From positions 1-64,000 of the forward strand of contig JBBKWX010000039.1 in assembly GCA_037969175.1 (NCBI GenBank): DNA of 64,000 bases, given 5' to 3'. The number at the start of each line of letters is the position of its first letter. The first letter of the stretch is position 1. This DNA comes from JBBKWX01 sp037969175 (lineage in GTDB: Bacteria > Bacteroidota > Bacteroidia > AKYH767-A > JBBKVM01). The translations under genes were made by a program, and so were the position numbers. Of this stretch, positions 27,684 to 38,003 are shown in pieces. The notes beneath the pieces are model-generated. The model was not told where the DNA came from. It searched no databases and saw nothing but the letters and a program-made list of their open reading frames with translations.

Positions 27684-29315
27684 ATGCGCTCTATTGCACT
27701 AATCACTACTATTTTTTTAATTCAGAGTTTCACAACAAGTGCCCAAAACCTGGTACCAAACCCCAGTTTTGAGACAAGTTCCTCTTGCCCTACCGGATTA
27801 AGTCAACTTGTAATATGTGGTCCATGGAGTGATCCTGCATTCAGTTCATCAACTTCCGATTACTTCAATGCTTGTATGATCCCTATCGGAAATTGCAATG
27901 ATGTAAGTGTTCCAAATAATTTTGTTGGGAATGCTTTAGCAAGAACCGGTGATGCATATGCCGGAATAATTTGTAAATATAGTACCGCAAACCTGCGCGA
28001 ATATCTCCAGGTACAACTAACTTCTTCAATGGTTGCAGGTACTAACTATATTGTTGAAGCATGGGTAAGAAGAGCTCCAAATTGCAGATACGGTGTATCA
28101 AATATTGGATTGTATGTTTCTTCAGGCGCTGCTATCCAACCCGGAAATGTTAACATCCCTGTTACTCCTCAAGTCGAAAGTTCAGCTCCAATTACAAATA
28201 GCGCAGGCTGGACTTTAATCACCTCTATCTACACAGCTGCAGGCGGAGAGAACTTCGTAACAATAGGCAGTTTCAGATCTGATGCGAACACAAATGTGAT
28301 CGATTTGGGACCGAGTGGAACTCCTTGCCCTATTCCAATGAATGCAGCTTATTATTATGTAGATGATGTGAGAGTTGAACAGATCCAGGAGATAGTAGAA
28401 ATATACGGTGATACATTGATGTGCGTTGGTAGTAACTTGACTCTTGAAGCGGACGCAAATGTGGTTTTCTTTTGGTCTTCAAATTCTTCCGGTACCGATA
28501 CATTGAGTACTGACACTTTATTTCAGGTAAGTCCTCTGATCAACACAACTTATTTCCTGCATGGTATACAAACCATGGATTCAATCACTGTATATGTACT
28601 TCCTATTCCTGCCCCGGATCTTGGTGCTGACGATACGATATGTGCAAATACTTCTATTGTATTAGATGCAGGTTATCCCGGCTCGACATATTTTTGGTCC
28701 ACCGGCCAAAGAACTCAAAAGATCAATGTTTCCAATGCCGGAATTTATTGGGTGCGAGTTGATAATGGGGCTTGTGCCGGATGGGATTCGACACAGGTAA
28801 CTGTTCTGCCAAATCCATTGGTTGAATTGGGAAATACCAGCGTGTTTTGTCCTTACCTCGATCTGTATGTCGACCTGACCGCGAATACAGGTACAGCATG
28901 GGTCTGGTCACCCGGGATGGACACCAGCCGTACGATTCGAGTTACGAAAGCAGGATTATATAGTATCAGTATTCTTCAGAGTAATGGTTGTGAAAGTTCA
29001 GATAGTGTATATGTGATTGAACAGTGTCCGGCTTCCATTTATCTTCCTTCCGGATTTACACCAAACGGTGATGGATCAAATGATTATTTTGTACCCGTAG
29101 GAACACAAATCAGTTCTTATAAATTAAGGATCTTTGATCGATGGGGATCGATGGTTTTTGAATCCTCAGATCAAGATCAAGGTTGGGATGGGAAAATAAA
29201 AGGTAATTATGCATCCGTGGGAGTCTATATCTGGGTTTGTGAATTTAAGGGACCGGATGAATATGGGGTATTAACTGATCAAACTATAAGAGGCCGGGTT
29301 AATCTTATTCGCTAG
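27684..29315 (+). CDS. Secreted protein with T9SS type B sorting domain
   Basis: A 543-residue secreted protein. Signal peptide (ALITTIFLIQSFTTSAQ), then a domain opening NLVPNPSFETSSSCP that runs to about residue 230 and is common at the front of Bacteroidota cargo proteins. Next are two or three Ig-like segments (LMCVGSNLTLEADANVVFFW, ICANTSIVLDAGYPGSTYFW, WVRVDNGACAGWDSTQVTV). The end is a type B domain (PSGFTPNGDGSNDYFVP, IFDRWGSMVFES, GWDGKIKG). It lies next to the SprF-like and PorE-like genes but has its own candidate promoter. A surface binding role is likely but no ligand can be inferred. Confidence 0.9.
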   Translation: MRSIALITTIFLIQSFTTSAQNLVPNPSFETSSSCPTGLSQLVICGPWSDPAFSSSTSDYFNACMIPIGNCNDVSVPNNFVGNALARTGDAYAGIICKYSTANLREYLQVQLTSSMVAGTNYIVEAWVRRAPNCRYGVSNIGLYVSSGAAIQPGNVNIPVTPQVESSAPITNSAGWTLITSIYTAAGGENFVTIGSFRSDANTNVIDLGPSGTPCPIPMNAAYYYVDDVRVEQIQEIVEIYGDTLMCVGSNLTLEADANVVFFWSSNSSGTDTLSTDTLFQVSPLINTTYFLHGIQTMDSITVYVLPIPAPDLGADDTICANTSIVLDAGYPGSTYFWSTGQRTQKINVSNAGIYWVRVDNGACAGWDSTQVTVLPNPLVELGNTSVFCPYLDLYVDLTANTGTAWVWSPGMDTSRTIRVTKAGLYSISILQSNGCESSDSVYVIEQCPASIYLPSGFTPNGDGSNDYFVPVGTQISSYKLRIFDRWGSMVFESSDQDQGWDGKIKGNYASVGVYIWVCEFKGPDEYGVLTDQTIRGRVNLIR

Positions 29316-29375
29316 TATTAATATATTCTTTCAAAATTTCTTAAATTGCTAATAGTAGAATCGAATCACTAAGTT

Positions 29376-31967
29376 ATGCCAGAACGTTTAACAGAAATCC
29401 AACTTGAATCACAGATTGAGGTCGCTCTTGAACTTGCGGGTAGGAATGTTTCTGAAGGTATTCGATTGTTGGAAAGTGCTAAAACTCAAGCTGAAATTCT
29501 TCAATATCCTTTAGGAAAAGCAAGATGTTTGTGTTACTTAGGGGTTTGTTATTTCAAGAAATCTCATCATAAAGATGCAATAAAATATCTTGTAGAAGCT
29601 GTACAGATCCTTGAAGATATTCAGAATCCGGAGGCTTTGATCGAATGTTATAAAAAATTGGCTGATGTCTATTTTGATGTCGGGGATTATGAACATTCAC
29701 TCGAAACAATTCTATTGGCATTGCCCCTCACAAGAGTTTCAAATAATATTCAAGAGGAAGCTAAACTGCGAATATTTATTGGAAACATTTACAGAAGTAT
29801 TCGTGAATACGATAAGTCAATTGAAGAGTATCGTTATGCACTAAAGATCTTTGAAAAGGAAGGTCAAAAGGCAGAAATGGTGAATGCATTATTTCATATT
29901 GGCAATGCTTATAACTGGGCTGATCAACTCGATGCTTCATTAAGTTATCTTGAGAAAAGTCTAGAAGTTGCAGAAGAACTAAAAGATCTGAGTTTGACTG
30001 TGAAACCCCTAGCCAGTCTAGCGATATTATATACCAAACTTCAAAAAACAGATCTTGCTCTTGACTATTTCTACAGAGCAATTGACTGTGCCAATTTTGT
30101 AAATGATCAAAGGATCAAAGCGGATATATTAAAGAGTCTTGGTAATCTTTATCTTGAAAAAGGAGATTATGCAAAAGCAATTGAATCCCTGATAGAGAGT
30201 CTCCAAATTTGCAGGGAATTAAATCTGACACTACCAACAAATCTTGTTCATCAATTTCTTTCCATGGCATATGAGAAAATAGGTGAATATCAAAAAGCAC
30301 TTGATCATCATAAACAATATAATGAATTGATGGAGGTGATCACACAGGAAGAGATCAACATAAAGACGAAAGGAATACAGGTGAGGTTTGATATGGAGGA
30401 GTTGAAAAAAGATAAAGAGCTTGCTGAAAGATCCGCTTCCCTTAAAGATCAATTTCTTGCCAACGTAAGTCATGAGATAAGAACTCCTATGAATGGCATC
30501 TTGGGTATGGTAGCTTTACTTGAAGATACATCTCTGGATCCCGATCAGGTAGATTATACAAATGCCATCCGATTATCAGCAAATAATCTGGTTGTGATCA
30601 TCAATGATCTACTTGATATTGCCAAGATAAATGCAGGGAAAATGGAACTTAATCTTGAACCATTTCTCATTGAAGAGATCCTTGAAAACCTGATCCATTT
30701 TCAACATTTAAAAGCAGAAGAAAAGGGTATCAGATTGGAGTTGAAACGTGAAGCCGGAGTACCTGATGCCATCATGGTTGATCATGTCAGGTTAAATCAG
30801 ATCTTATTGAACATAGTGAGCAATGCTATAAAATTCACTGAAGAAGGAAGTGTGAAGTTGAAAATAAGTGCTTTGGAAGTAAATGAAAAAACTTCCAGAT
30901 TAAAATTTGAAGTTATCGATACAGGAATAGGAATACCTGAAGAAGTTTTACCCAATATCTTTAATAGTTTTACTCAGGCTTCCAATGACCTGAGTAAGAA
31001 ATATCAGGGTACGGGTTTAGGGCTAACAATAGTAAAGCAATTGGTAGAGTTACACGGTGGAATAATCCATGTCGTCAGCAAACTAAATATCGGAAGCCAC
31101 TTTACTGTTGAAATTCCGTTTCAGATAGCATCTAGAAATCAAATTCCTGACAAAAAGAAAAACAATCCGGTTGTCAAACAAAGTGAACTTGAACAGTCGC
31201 ATGAAGGACAGCATATACTACTAGTTGAGGACAATAAGATAAATCAATTTCTTGCAAAACGACTGCTTGAAAAACATGGATTTAGTCTTGACATGGCTAG
31301 TAATGGAGAAGAAGCTATTGAACTGATCAAAGAAAAATATTTTGATCTTGTATTGATGGATGTACAAATGCCGGGCATGAATGGCTATGAGTTAACAGGA
31401 TATATCCGGAATACTATGGGTATAACGGGAGATGATCTTCCAATTGTTGCTCTTACAGCCTATGCAAGCAGTATGGAAAAAGAAAAAGCTATCAGTGCCG
31501 GAATGAATGATTATTTAAGTAAGCCTTATTCACCAAATGAATTGGTTACTACCATTGGACGTAATATAAAACACAATGGAATTGAAGTAGCTACTGATTC
31601 ATCAAGCTCAATTGAACTTTATCCGGATTGGTATTTAAATTTGATCAAACTGGTTGGCAATGAAAAATCGGAGTTAATTGAAGTCATCGAAATGGTGCTT
31701 GAACAAATTCCGGAGAGTATAGACAGCCTCGATCGTTCATTAAGCAGTTCAGACTGGGATGAATTCCACAGAGTATCACACAAAATAAAATCATCACTTA
31801 GCATTCTAGGAGTAAAAGAAATAAAAGAGCCCCTTTTCAGAATGCATGATCTTGCGATGTTGAAACAAGAGTTGCATGAAATTCCTGACTTATATACAGA
31901 TTTCAAAACTCATTGCAATGGAATTACTGCTTCACTTCGTTCTGAATTAAGCAAGTTGAAAGAATGA
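29376..31967 (+). CDS. TPR-containing hybrid histidine kinase with receiver and HPt domains
   Basis: An 863-residue soluble hybrid kinase with no membrane segment. TPR-like repeats fill residues 1-325 ([52 protein letters not shown]). After a short coiled coil comes HisKA with phospho-acceptor His366 ([14 protein letters not shown]). The ATPase domain follows with N-box NAIKFT, DTGIGIP and GTGLGL. A receiver has Asp662 ([11 protein letters not shown]), and an HPt-like domain has His802 ([13 protein letters not shown]). So it holds three steps of a phosphorelay; the final output regulator is not encoded in it. The free-standing response regulators elsewhere in the window are possible partners. 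TPRs probably sense protein or peptide partners. Confidence 0.93.
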   Translation: MPERLTEIQLESQIEVALELAGRNVSEGIRLLESAKTQAEILQYPLGKARCLCYLGVCYFKKSHHKDAIKYLVEAVQILEDIQNPEALIECYKKLADVYFDVGDYEHSLETILLALPLTRVSNNIQEEAKLRIFIGNIYRSIREYDKSIEEYRYALKIFEKEGQKAEMVNALFHIGNAYNWADQLDASLSYLEKSLEVAEELKDLSLTVKPLASLAILYTKLQKTDLALDYFYRAIDCANFVNDQRIKADILKSLGNLYLEKGDYAKAIESLIESLQICRELNLTLPTNLVHQFLSMAYEKIGEYQKALDHHKQYNELMEVITQEEINIKTKGIQVRFDMEELKKDKELAERSASLKDQFLANVSHEIRTPMNGILGMVALLEDTSLDPDQVDYTNAIRLSANNLVVIINDLLDIAKINAGKMELNLEPFLIEEILENLIHFQHLKAEEKGIRLELKREAGVPDAIMVDHVRLNQILLNIVSNAIKFTEEGSVKLKISALEVNEKTSRLKFEVIDTGIGIPEEVLPNIFNSFTQASNDLSKKYQGTGLGLTIVKQLVELHGGIIHVVSKLNIGSHFTVEIPFQIASRNQIPDKKKNNPVVKQSELEQSHEGQHILLVEDNKINQFLAKRLLEKHGFSLDMASNGEEAIELIKEKYFDLVLMDVQMPGMNGYELTGYIRNTMGITGDDLPIVALTAYASSMEKEKAISAGMNDYLSKPYSPNELVTTIGRNIKHNGIEVATDSSSSIELYPDWYLNLIKLVGNEKSELIEVIEMVLEQIPESIDSLDRSLSSSDWDEFHRVSHKIKSSLSILGVKEIKEPLFRMHDLAMLKQELHEIPDLYTDFKTHCNGITASLRSELSKLKE

Positions 31968-31992
31968 TCTTTCAGAGTTACCTACTTCTATA

Positions 31993-34527
31993 ATGAGAAA
32001 TAATCCAAAAATCATTTTCTTTTCAATTCTTAGTTTTTCAATTTTATTTTTTTCGTGCAGCGAAAAACAAGAGAAGCAAAAGAAAACATTTAATGGTGTT
32101 TGGAAATCTATGGGTGAATGGTATGATAGCCGTGCCTATCCATATAAAACAATTGATACTCAAATCTGGAAAACGGCCTTTGAAAATATGTTGCACAGGG
32201 ATGGCAACAAACAGAGTTCGTCAGTTACGTCCTGGGAAGCCCTGGGGCCGATGAACTTTGGCGGGAGGACACTTTGTATTACTTTTAATCCGATCCGTCC
32301 TCAAAGCATGTATGCCGGTTCAGCTTCAGGCGGATTGTGGAGAAGTTACTCAGGAGCTCTGGGTGTACAGGCATGGCATCCAATACCCACCGGTTTTCCT
32401 GTTCTTGGAGTTGCATCGATCGCTATTTCCCCTACCGATACCAATACGATCTATATTGGCACAGGTGAAGTATACAATTATCAAAACACAGGTACTGGAT
32501 TTTCGGTTCGAACAACAAGAGGCACCTACGGGATAGGAATTTTAAAGTCAATAGATAATGGGATAACCTGGACAAAGTCACTGGATTGGCAGCTTGATGA
32601 ACTAAAAGGAGTACAGGATCTTTTGATCAATCCGCTTAATTCCAATACAGTCTGGGCATGCACTACAGAAGGTACTTATGTAAGTTATGATGCCGGAAAC
32701 AACTGGATATTAAAACATCCTGTTCAAATGGCTACAGACATTGTGATGCCTCCGGGCGATACATCTGTAGTTTTGATAGCGGCAGGTAATCTGGGTTCTC
32801 CCGGAACGGGAATATATAGAAGTACGAATGGTGGCTTTAGCTTTAGTCAAATCACCAATGGTCTTCCCGGTTCTTATGATGGAAAAGTTGTTTTTTCATT
32901 TTCTGAATCTTCTCCCAATATAGTTTATGCCAGTATTGCAAATTCATTTGCCGGAGTAGGTCTGTATATTTCAACAAATCAGGGGCTATCCTGGTCTCTT
33001 AAAAGTACTGAAGATTATCCTAAATATCAGGGATGGTACAGCCACGGAATTACGGTAGATCCAAGTAATTCTAACAATGTGATTGCCTTTGGTATCGATG
33101 TTTGGAAATCAACGTCTCAAGGAACCGGATTGATTCAAAAATCCTATTGGAGTAATTGGAATTTTTCGGCAACTCCTGTTGGTGGACCTGAAGGTCCTTC
33201 TGATTATGTACATGCTGATATTCATCAAGCTATATATATGCCCGGATCTCCCCAAACTGTCTATTTTGCTACAGATGGCGGAATTTTCAGAAGTACGGAT
33301 AATGGTGAAACATTTTCCGGGCATAATGGCATGTATCATACACAACAATTTTATGCGAATATTAGTAATTCAAGCACGGATTCATTGTTTATAATTGGTG
33401 GGATGCAGGATAATGCCACAGCTGTATATGAGGGTAATCCGGCATGGAGAAGAGTGATAGGCGGCGATGGTCTAAGTACGGCTGTTGATCCTCTGAATGA
33501 TAATCGGGTATATGCATCATCGCAATATTTAAATGTATACAGATCGATGAATAAAGCAATGAGCTTCGGTTATCTGTCGGGTCTTCCTTCAGGATCTTCA
33601 GCTAATACGACTTTTGCAGGTGCTTTTGAACATTGCAGTTCATCCCCTAACAAAATGTATGCTGCCAGAACTGAGGTTTACAGATCCTCAAATTATGGTG
33701 ATTCATTTCAAACAGGTCCTGTTTTAAATGGGAATACAATTATTGCTCTGGGAGTATCTCCGTTAAATTGTAACTATGTTTTTGCAAGTGTAACACCTGT
33801 TCCTAATCCACCCAACAGTATTTATAAAAGTATTGATGGAGGAATAAGCTGGAATCTTTCTGGTAGCGGTTTACCGGACAGGTATTATATGGATTTTGCA
33901 TTCGATCCTTTGAATGATCAAAATGTGTACGTCGTTCTTTCCGGATTCGGGACCGAACATCTTTATAAAAGCACAGATGCAGGAATCAGCTGGAATGCAG
34001 TTCCCGGACTTCCTGATGTGCCTGCAAATTGCATTGTGATCGACCCACTCTACCCTTCCAATATTTATGTTGGAACTGATCTTGGAATATTTGTATCAGC
34101 AGATGCCGGAGCTTCATGGATCTCCTGGAATGATGGCTTATGGGATGCTACAATGGTGATGCATATGACCATATCCAACTCAAATCGGAAATTAAGAATA
34201 GGTACACATGGAAAAGGTATTTGGCAACGCGAACTTTTACTGCCGGGAACAACTTCAATAAATCAATTAACTAAAATTGAAGGTTCTGTTTATCCCATTC
34301 CTGCAATCGATGTATGTACAATAGAGTTGAAAAACATTCAAGGGCAAGCTCTTGAAATAAAGATCTATGACCTAAACGGAAAGCAAGTTTTTCCTAAATT
34401 TTCTATTTCCAGAGATCACAATACTGCTGAGATCCGCATTCAAAAAACAAATCTGAATTCCGGATTATATTTGGTTAATGTGAATGATTCACAGAATCAA
34501 AAAACGATGCGAATATTGTTTAGATAA
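31993..34527 (+). CDS. BNR-repeat (sortilin-like) protein with T9SS type A domain
   Basis: An 844-residue exported protein. Beta-propeller repeats of the BNR/VPS10 type run from about residue 80 to 750, with recurring signatures such as SIDNGITWTKS, STNGGFSFSQI, STNQGLSWSLK, SSNYGDSFQTG, SIDGGISWNLS, STDAGISWNAV and ADAGASWISW. The end is a type A sorting domain (VYPIPAIDVCTIEL, IYDLNGKQVF, NSGLYLVNV). The N-terminal hydrophobic segment ends FFSCSEKQEK, so Cys22 could be lipidated. That would be unusual together with a T9SS domain. The gene ends two bases before the convergent subtilase gene. Probably a large secreted binding protein or glycan-active propeller. Confidence 0.88.
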   Translation: MRNNPKIIFFSILSFSILFFSCSEKQEKQKKTFNGVWKSMGEWYDSRAYPYKTIDTQIWKTAFENMLHRDGNKQSSSVTSWEALGPMNFGGRTLCITFNPIRPQSMYAGSASGGLWRSYSGALGVQAWHPIPTGFPVLGVASIAISPTDTNTIYIGTGEVYNYQNTGTGFSVRTTRGTYGIGILKSIDNGITWTKSLDWQLDELKGVQDLLINPLNSNTVWACTTEGTYVSYDAGNNWILKHPVQMATDIVMPPGDTSVVLIAAGNLGSPGTGIYRSTNGGFSFSQITNGLPGSYDGKVVFSFSESSPNIVYASIANSFAGVGLYISTNQGLSWSLKSTEDYPKYQGWYSHGITVDPSNSNNVIAFGIDVWKSTSQGTGLIQKSYWSNWNFSATPVGGPEGPSDYVHADIHQAIYMPGSPQTVYFATDGGIFRSTDNGETFSGHNGMYHTQQFYANISNSSTDSLFIIGGMQDNATAVYEGNPAWRRVIGGDGLSTAVDPLNDNRVYASSQYLNVYRSMNKAMSFGYLSGLPSGSSANTTFAGAFEHCSSSPNKMYAARTEVYRSSNYGDSFQTGPVLNGNTIIALGVSPLNCNYVFASVTPVPNPPNSIYKSIDGGISWNLSGSGLPDRYYMDFAFDPLNDQNVYVVLSGFGTEHLYKSTDAGISWNAVPGLPDVPANCIVIDPLYPSNIYVGTDLGIFVSADAGASWISWNDGLWDATMVMHMTISNSNRKLRIGTHGKGIWQRELLLPGTTSINQLTKIEGSVYPIPAIDVCTIELKNIQGQALEIKIYDLNGKQVFPKFSISRDHNTAEIRIQKTNLNSGLYLVNVNDSQNQKTMRILFR

Positions 34528-34528
34528 T

Positions 34529-36196
34529 TTAGAACCTGACTATCTTTCGAACATAGTTTTGTCGGGCTGTTTTCATTTCCAAAAAGTAAATTCCCTTACT
34601 GAGATCTGAAGGTGTATCTATTGTTATAGTGTTTATGCTATAAGGCAATACATTTTCAATTTGATTGAATATTAATTTGCCTGTTATATCATGAAATCCA
34701 AAATTCAGATCCTGACTTTTATCCGAATAGAACCTTACACTGATCCTATCTTCAAATGGATTTGGATAAACACTCATCAATTGTTCTGAGCCCGGGTCAC
34801 TAATCGTATAAGCTGAAAGGTTGAGATTTGCAAGAGCAAAATCGGGTACGCCATAACCTTTAAATTCATCCGGAGTTAAATATTGATCAGCACTTTGTTC
34901 AATTGCCCTGAATATTTCCATATTGTTTTTTATCGGATTGGCTTGCCATAAACAAGCTGCAAGACCGGCAACTATGGGTCCGCTAAACGAAGTGCCACTT
35001 CCTGTTTGAGTACCACCACCAGATGAAGCAACAATGGCACTACCACCCTGAGCAGTAACATTTGGCTTGACTCTGCCATCAAATGAGGGCCCTTTTCCAC
35101 TGAATCCTACATAGGTTTCAAATGCATCAACTGCACCAATAGCAAGTACACTATCGCCATCTGCGGCTGCACTGATATGGTACCATGCTGAGTTACCTTC
35201 ATTTCCTGCACTGTTTACAACCAACATACCTTTAGTAGCAGCGATATCCGCAGCGATCGTAATTGGAATTGTATTTCCATCCATTTGGTTATATGAATGA
35301 TCCATCGCTGATTCATCAAACAAGGTGTATCCCAAAGAAGTATTAATAACATCCGCGCCTGCACTGTCAGCATATTCTGCTGCAGCAGCCCAGTTATATT
35401 CTTCAATTATGTACTCAGTAGGTGCATCTTCAGAACGAAGTAATAAAAAGTCAGCTTTTGGAGCTGTACCAACCAATTCATTGGGAATATAACCACCGAT
35501 CAATGAAAGCACCATCATTCCATGCCAGTGATCATCATACACATTCGCATTTCCATCAACAAAATCCCATGTGGCTTTGATCTGATTGTTTGCTCTCAAA
35601 GAATCAAATACAGTCATGATATCCGCATCACTAAATCCTGCATCTATGATCGCTATTAATTTACCCTGCCCTGCAAAACCCTGGTCATGCAACAAGTGCC
35701 CATTCAGCATTGCAATCTGGTTGAATGATGAACCATATGAAAATCCTCCTGTTTTAAGGTTAGATTCTGCAGCCATATACGGATTTACAAATGATCTTTT
35801 GAAACTATCCTCTGCAGGTTCTGTGCCGATATTAATTACTCTACCTGCCACTGTAGTTGAACTCACAAATGGTAAAGCCTGGATGGCAGATAATACGGCG
35901 GGATCATTTGTTCTGATCACAACAGCATTAAACCATTTGCTTCTATTCAAGATCTGTGCACCTTTAGAAATAACAGAATCCACATAGGCCGGATTAACAG
36001 GAAGATCTTGAGAAATTATGGAGATATTCTGTGCTGTTCTTCTATTGATCGCACGCTGACTTAAAAATGATTGAGGTGATGCTATGTTGAAGGGAGAATT
36101 ATTCTTATCCGTAAAAAATACAACATATCGATCAAGCGATTGAGCGATGCCGGAGAATGGTAAAAACCAAATCAAGGCAAATAAAAATCTTCTCAT
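34529..36196 (-). CDS. S8 family (subtilisin-like) protease with T9SS type A domain
   Basis: A 555-residue secreted serine protease. Signal peptide (FLFALIWFLPFSGIAQ), then an inhibitor-like propeptide (YVVFFTDKNNSPF... to about 120). The catalytic domain has Asp185 (IAIIDAGFSD), His225 (DDHWHGMMV), oxyanion Asn332 (NSAGNEG) and Ser403 (GTSFSGPIVAG). The end is a type A sorting domain (VYPNPFEDRISVRF, GIYFLEM, YVRKIVRF). All catalytic residues are in place, so it should be an active extracellular or surface protease. It is the last gene of a minus-strand run and lies 11 bases after the lipoprotein gene. Confidence 0.95.
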   Translation of the reverse strand: MRRFLFALIWFLPFSGIAQSLDRYVVFFTDKNNSPFNIASPQSFLSQRAINRRTAQNISIISQDLPVNPAYVDSVISKGAQILNRSKWFNAVVIRTNDPAVLSAIQALPFVSSTTVAGRVINIGTEPAEDSFKRSFVNPYMAAESNLKTGGFSYGSSFNQIAMLNGHLLHDQGFAGQGKLIAIIDAGFSDADIMTVFDSLRANNQIKATWDFVDGNANVYDDHWHGMMVLSLIGGYIPNELVGTAPKADFLLLRSEDAPTEYIIEEYNWAAAAEYADSAGADVINTSLGYTLFDESAMDHSYNQMDGNTIPITIAADIAATKGMLVVNSAGNEGNSAWYHISAAADGDSVLAIGAVDAFETYVGFSGKGPSFDGRVKPNVTAQGGSAIVASSGGGTQTGSGTSFSGPIVAGLAACLWQANPIKNNMEIFRAIEQSADQYLTPDEFKGYGVPDFALANLNLSAYTISDPGSEQLMSVYPNPFEDRISVRFYSDKSQDLNFGFHDITGKLIFNQIENVLPYSINTITIDTPSDLSKGIYFLEMKTARQNYVRKIVRF

Positions 36197-36207
36197 TATT
36201 ATGATAT

Positions 36208-36882
36208 TTAAAGACTATAACCTTTAAGTTTATAGCGGTAACTAACACCACTTTTTATCACTCCATTCGTGAGTGTTTTTACCGAAATAAATTCCTTAAA
36301 AACAAGGCCAACATTCTTAGCATAAACTTCAACCGAATAATCGCGAAGTATCAGATTAAACTCATCAATTTGTACAACAGTTGCTGAAGAATCAAATGCA
36401 AAATTTCCGGTTGAATATGGAACATCTACCTCATCAAATTTGTACTCCTGAAAACCAAGTGTGTTGAAACTATTTCCGTTCCATGATTTTCCATCTTTAA
36501 CCGGGAAAACCATTTTTACAAACCGTTCATTATTTTCTGTTTTCTCAAATGTAGCCGCATTCAGATTTGAGGTCCAAACATCTGTTATAGCCCATTGAGC
36601 AGTGTCTTGAGCCCTTTGATAACGTTCGATACGTAATGCGCTCAATCCTGCATGATCAACAAAAGATTCAGCGATCAATTCTTTTAGAAAATATCTATAG
36701 GTATCAACTGTTTGATTAAACTCATCATAAACAATTGAATCCACAGAAAATTCAGTGTACTGGCCTGGTTTATACTGAGCATATCCATATCCGGCATTTA
36801 ACTCAACCAATTTTTCTTTCTTACAGGCATTGAAGATCAATACTGCAAATAATACAATCAAAATTGAATGAATTCTTTTCAT
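36208..36882 (-). CDS. Putative lipoprotein of unknown function
   Basis: A 224-residue lipoprotein. The signal MKRIHSILIVLFAVLIFNAC ends in a lipobox-like FNAC with Cys20, followed by KKEK. The mature part is predicted as beta-rich (YTEFSVDSIVYDEFNQTVDTY, LRIERYQRAQD, VFPVKDGKSWNGNSFNT). I do not recognise a named family. Its start overlaps the end of mnmA by four bases. The gene sits between a tRNA-modification enzyme and a secreted protease, so context does not indicate its job. Confidence 0.8.
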   Translation of the reverse strand: MKRIHSILIVLFAVLIFNACKKEKLVELNAGYGYAQYKPGQYTEFSVDSIVYDEFNQTVDTYRYFLKELIAESFVDHAGLSALRIERYQRAQDTAQWAITDVWTSNLNAATFEKTENNERFVKMVFPVKDGKSWNGNSFNTLGFQEYKFDEVDVPYSTGNFAFDSSATVVQIDEFNLILRDYSVEVYAKNVGLVFKEFISVKTLTNGVIKSGVSYRYKLKGYSL

Positions 36883-37976
36883 ACGATTGATTTTTCAATA
36901 AAACCTCCGCCAATCACATCATCTCCTTCATAGAAAACTGCACTTTGCCCTGGAGCAACTGCATTTACTTTTTTATGAAATACTACTCTCGCTTTTTCTC
37001 CAACCATAGACAGTGTGCTCATCGCACCGGCATCTTTGTACCTGATTCGTGTGATAGCTTCAAGTCCATCCTCAATTTTATCATACTTAACAAGATTTAG
37101 ATCTCTAACTATCATTTCTTGTCTTTCCAGATCTTCAAAGTTTCCTAATACGACAGTATTCGTTTCAGGTTGTATAGAAGTAACATATAATGGCTTTCCA
37201 ACAGCAACTTCAAGTCCTTTTCTTTGTCCGATTGTATAAAACGGATAGCCTCTGTGAGAGCCCAATATTTTGCCATGCACATCTACAAACATTCCACCAT
37301 CCAGATGATCCACTTTTTCAGGAGATCTGTTTTTCAGGAATGATCTGTAGTCATTGTCAGGAATAAAACAGATCTCATAGCTCTCCCCTTTTTTTGCAAG
37401 TTCATGAAAACCCATGTCATGCGCTATTCTGCGGATTTCAGGTTTTTCAAATTCACCTACAGGAAATATTGTACGGGAAAGGCAATCCTGGGTCACTCCC
37501 CAAAGCACATAGCTTTGATCTTTTTTATCATCAAGTCCTTTGGAGATAACATATCTGCCGTTCTCTTCCCTGATCTTAGCATAATGCCCGGTTGCAATAA
37601 ACTCACAATCAAGCATATCTGCCCTTTTGGCCAAAGCATCCCATTTGATATGTGTATTACACATTACACAAGGGTTTGGTGTACGACCGGCAAGGTATTC
37701 ATCAACAAAATTATCGATAACATGGTTTCCAAATTCACCACGTATATCAAGTATATAATGAGGGAATCCGATCTTTACGGCAAGTTCCCGGGCATCATTT
37801 ATACTGTCAAGACTGCAACAACCTGTCTCTTTCTTACCACCACCGGCTCCTGCATAATCCCAGGTTTTCATGGTAATCCCAATCACCTCATAACCTTGCT
37901 CATGGAGCAAGGCAGCAGTAACGGAACTATCTATTCCGCCACTCATTGCTACTAATACTCTTCCTTTTTTACTCAT
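36879..37976 (-). CDS. mnmA: tRNA 2-thiouridine(34) synthase MnmA
   Basis: A 365-residue enzyme that thiolates uridine 34 in the anticodon of Lys, Glu and Gln tRNAs. The ATP PP-loop is AMSGGIDSSV (10-19). The two catalytic cysteines are Cys106 (NPCVMCNTHIKW) and Cys203 (ESYEICFIPD). Other conserved stretches are ATGHYAKI, KDQSYVLWG, FPVGEFEKPEIR, YTIGQRKGL and RYKDAGA. Length fits the family. The gene lies 27 bases after the YwqK-like gene and overlaps the lipoprotein gene by four bases, so this housekeeping enzyme is embedded in a surface-related operon. Confidence 0.97.
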   Translation of the reverse strand: MSKKGRVLVAMSGGIDSSVTAALLHEQGYEVIGITMKTWDYAGAGGGKKETGCCSLDSINDARELAVKIGFPHYILDIRGEFGNHVIDNFVDEYLAGRTPNPCVMCNTHIKWDALAKRADMLDCEFIATGHYAKIREENGRYVISKGLDDKKDQSYVLWGVTQDCLSRTIFPVGEFEKPEIRRIAHDMGFHELAKKGESYEICFIPDNDYRSFLKNRSPEKVDHLDGGMFVDVHGKILGSHRGYPFYTIGQRKGLEVAVGKPLYVTSIQPETNTVVLGNFEDLERQEMIVRDLNLVKYDKIEDGLEAITRIRYKDAGAMSTLSMVGEKARVVFHKKVNAVAPGQSAVFYEGDDVIGGGFIEKSIV

Positions 37977-37993
37977 TACTTTACAATTCCTTG

Positions 37994-38001
37994 CAAAGAT
38001 A
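37994..38001 (-). promoter_or_regulatory. Candidate internal -7 element before mnmA
   Basis: CAAAGATA on the plus strand is TATCTTTG on the minus strand, 18 bases before the mnmA ATG, in the gap between mnmA and the YwqK-like gene. No clear TTG is found at the right distance. It could let mnmA be expressed independently of the upstream genes. Confidence 0.25.
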
Positions 38002-38003
38002 AG

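Noticed and set aside
37404..37955. Plus-strand open frame of 183 codons opposite mnmA
   Set aside because: mnmA is complete with both catalytic cysteines; the antisense frame has no family resemblance.
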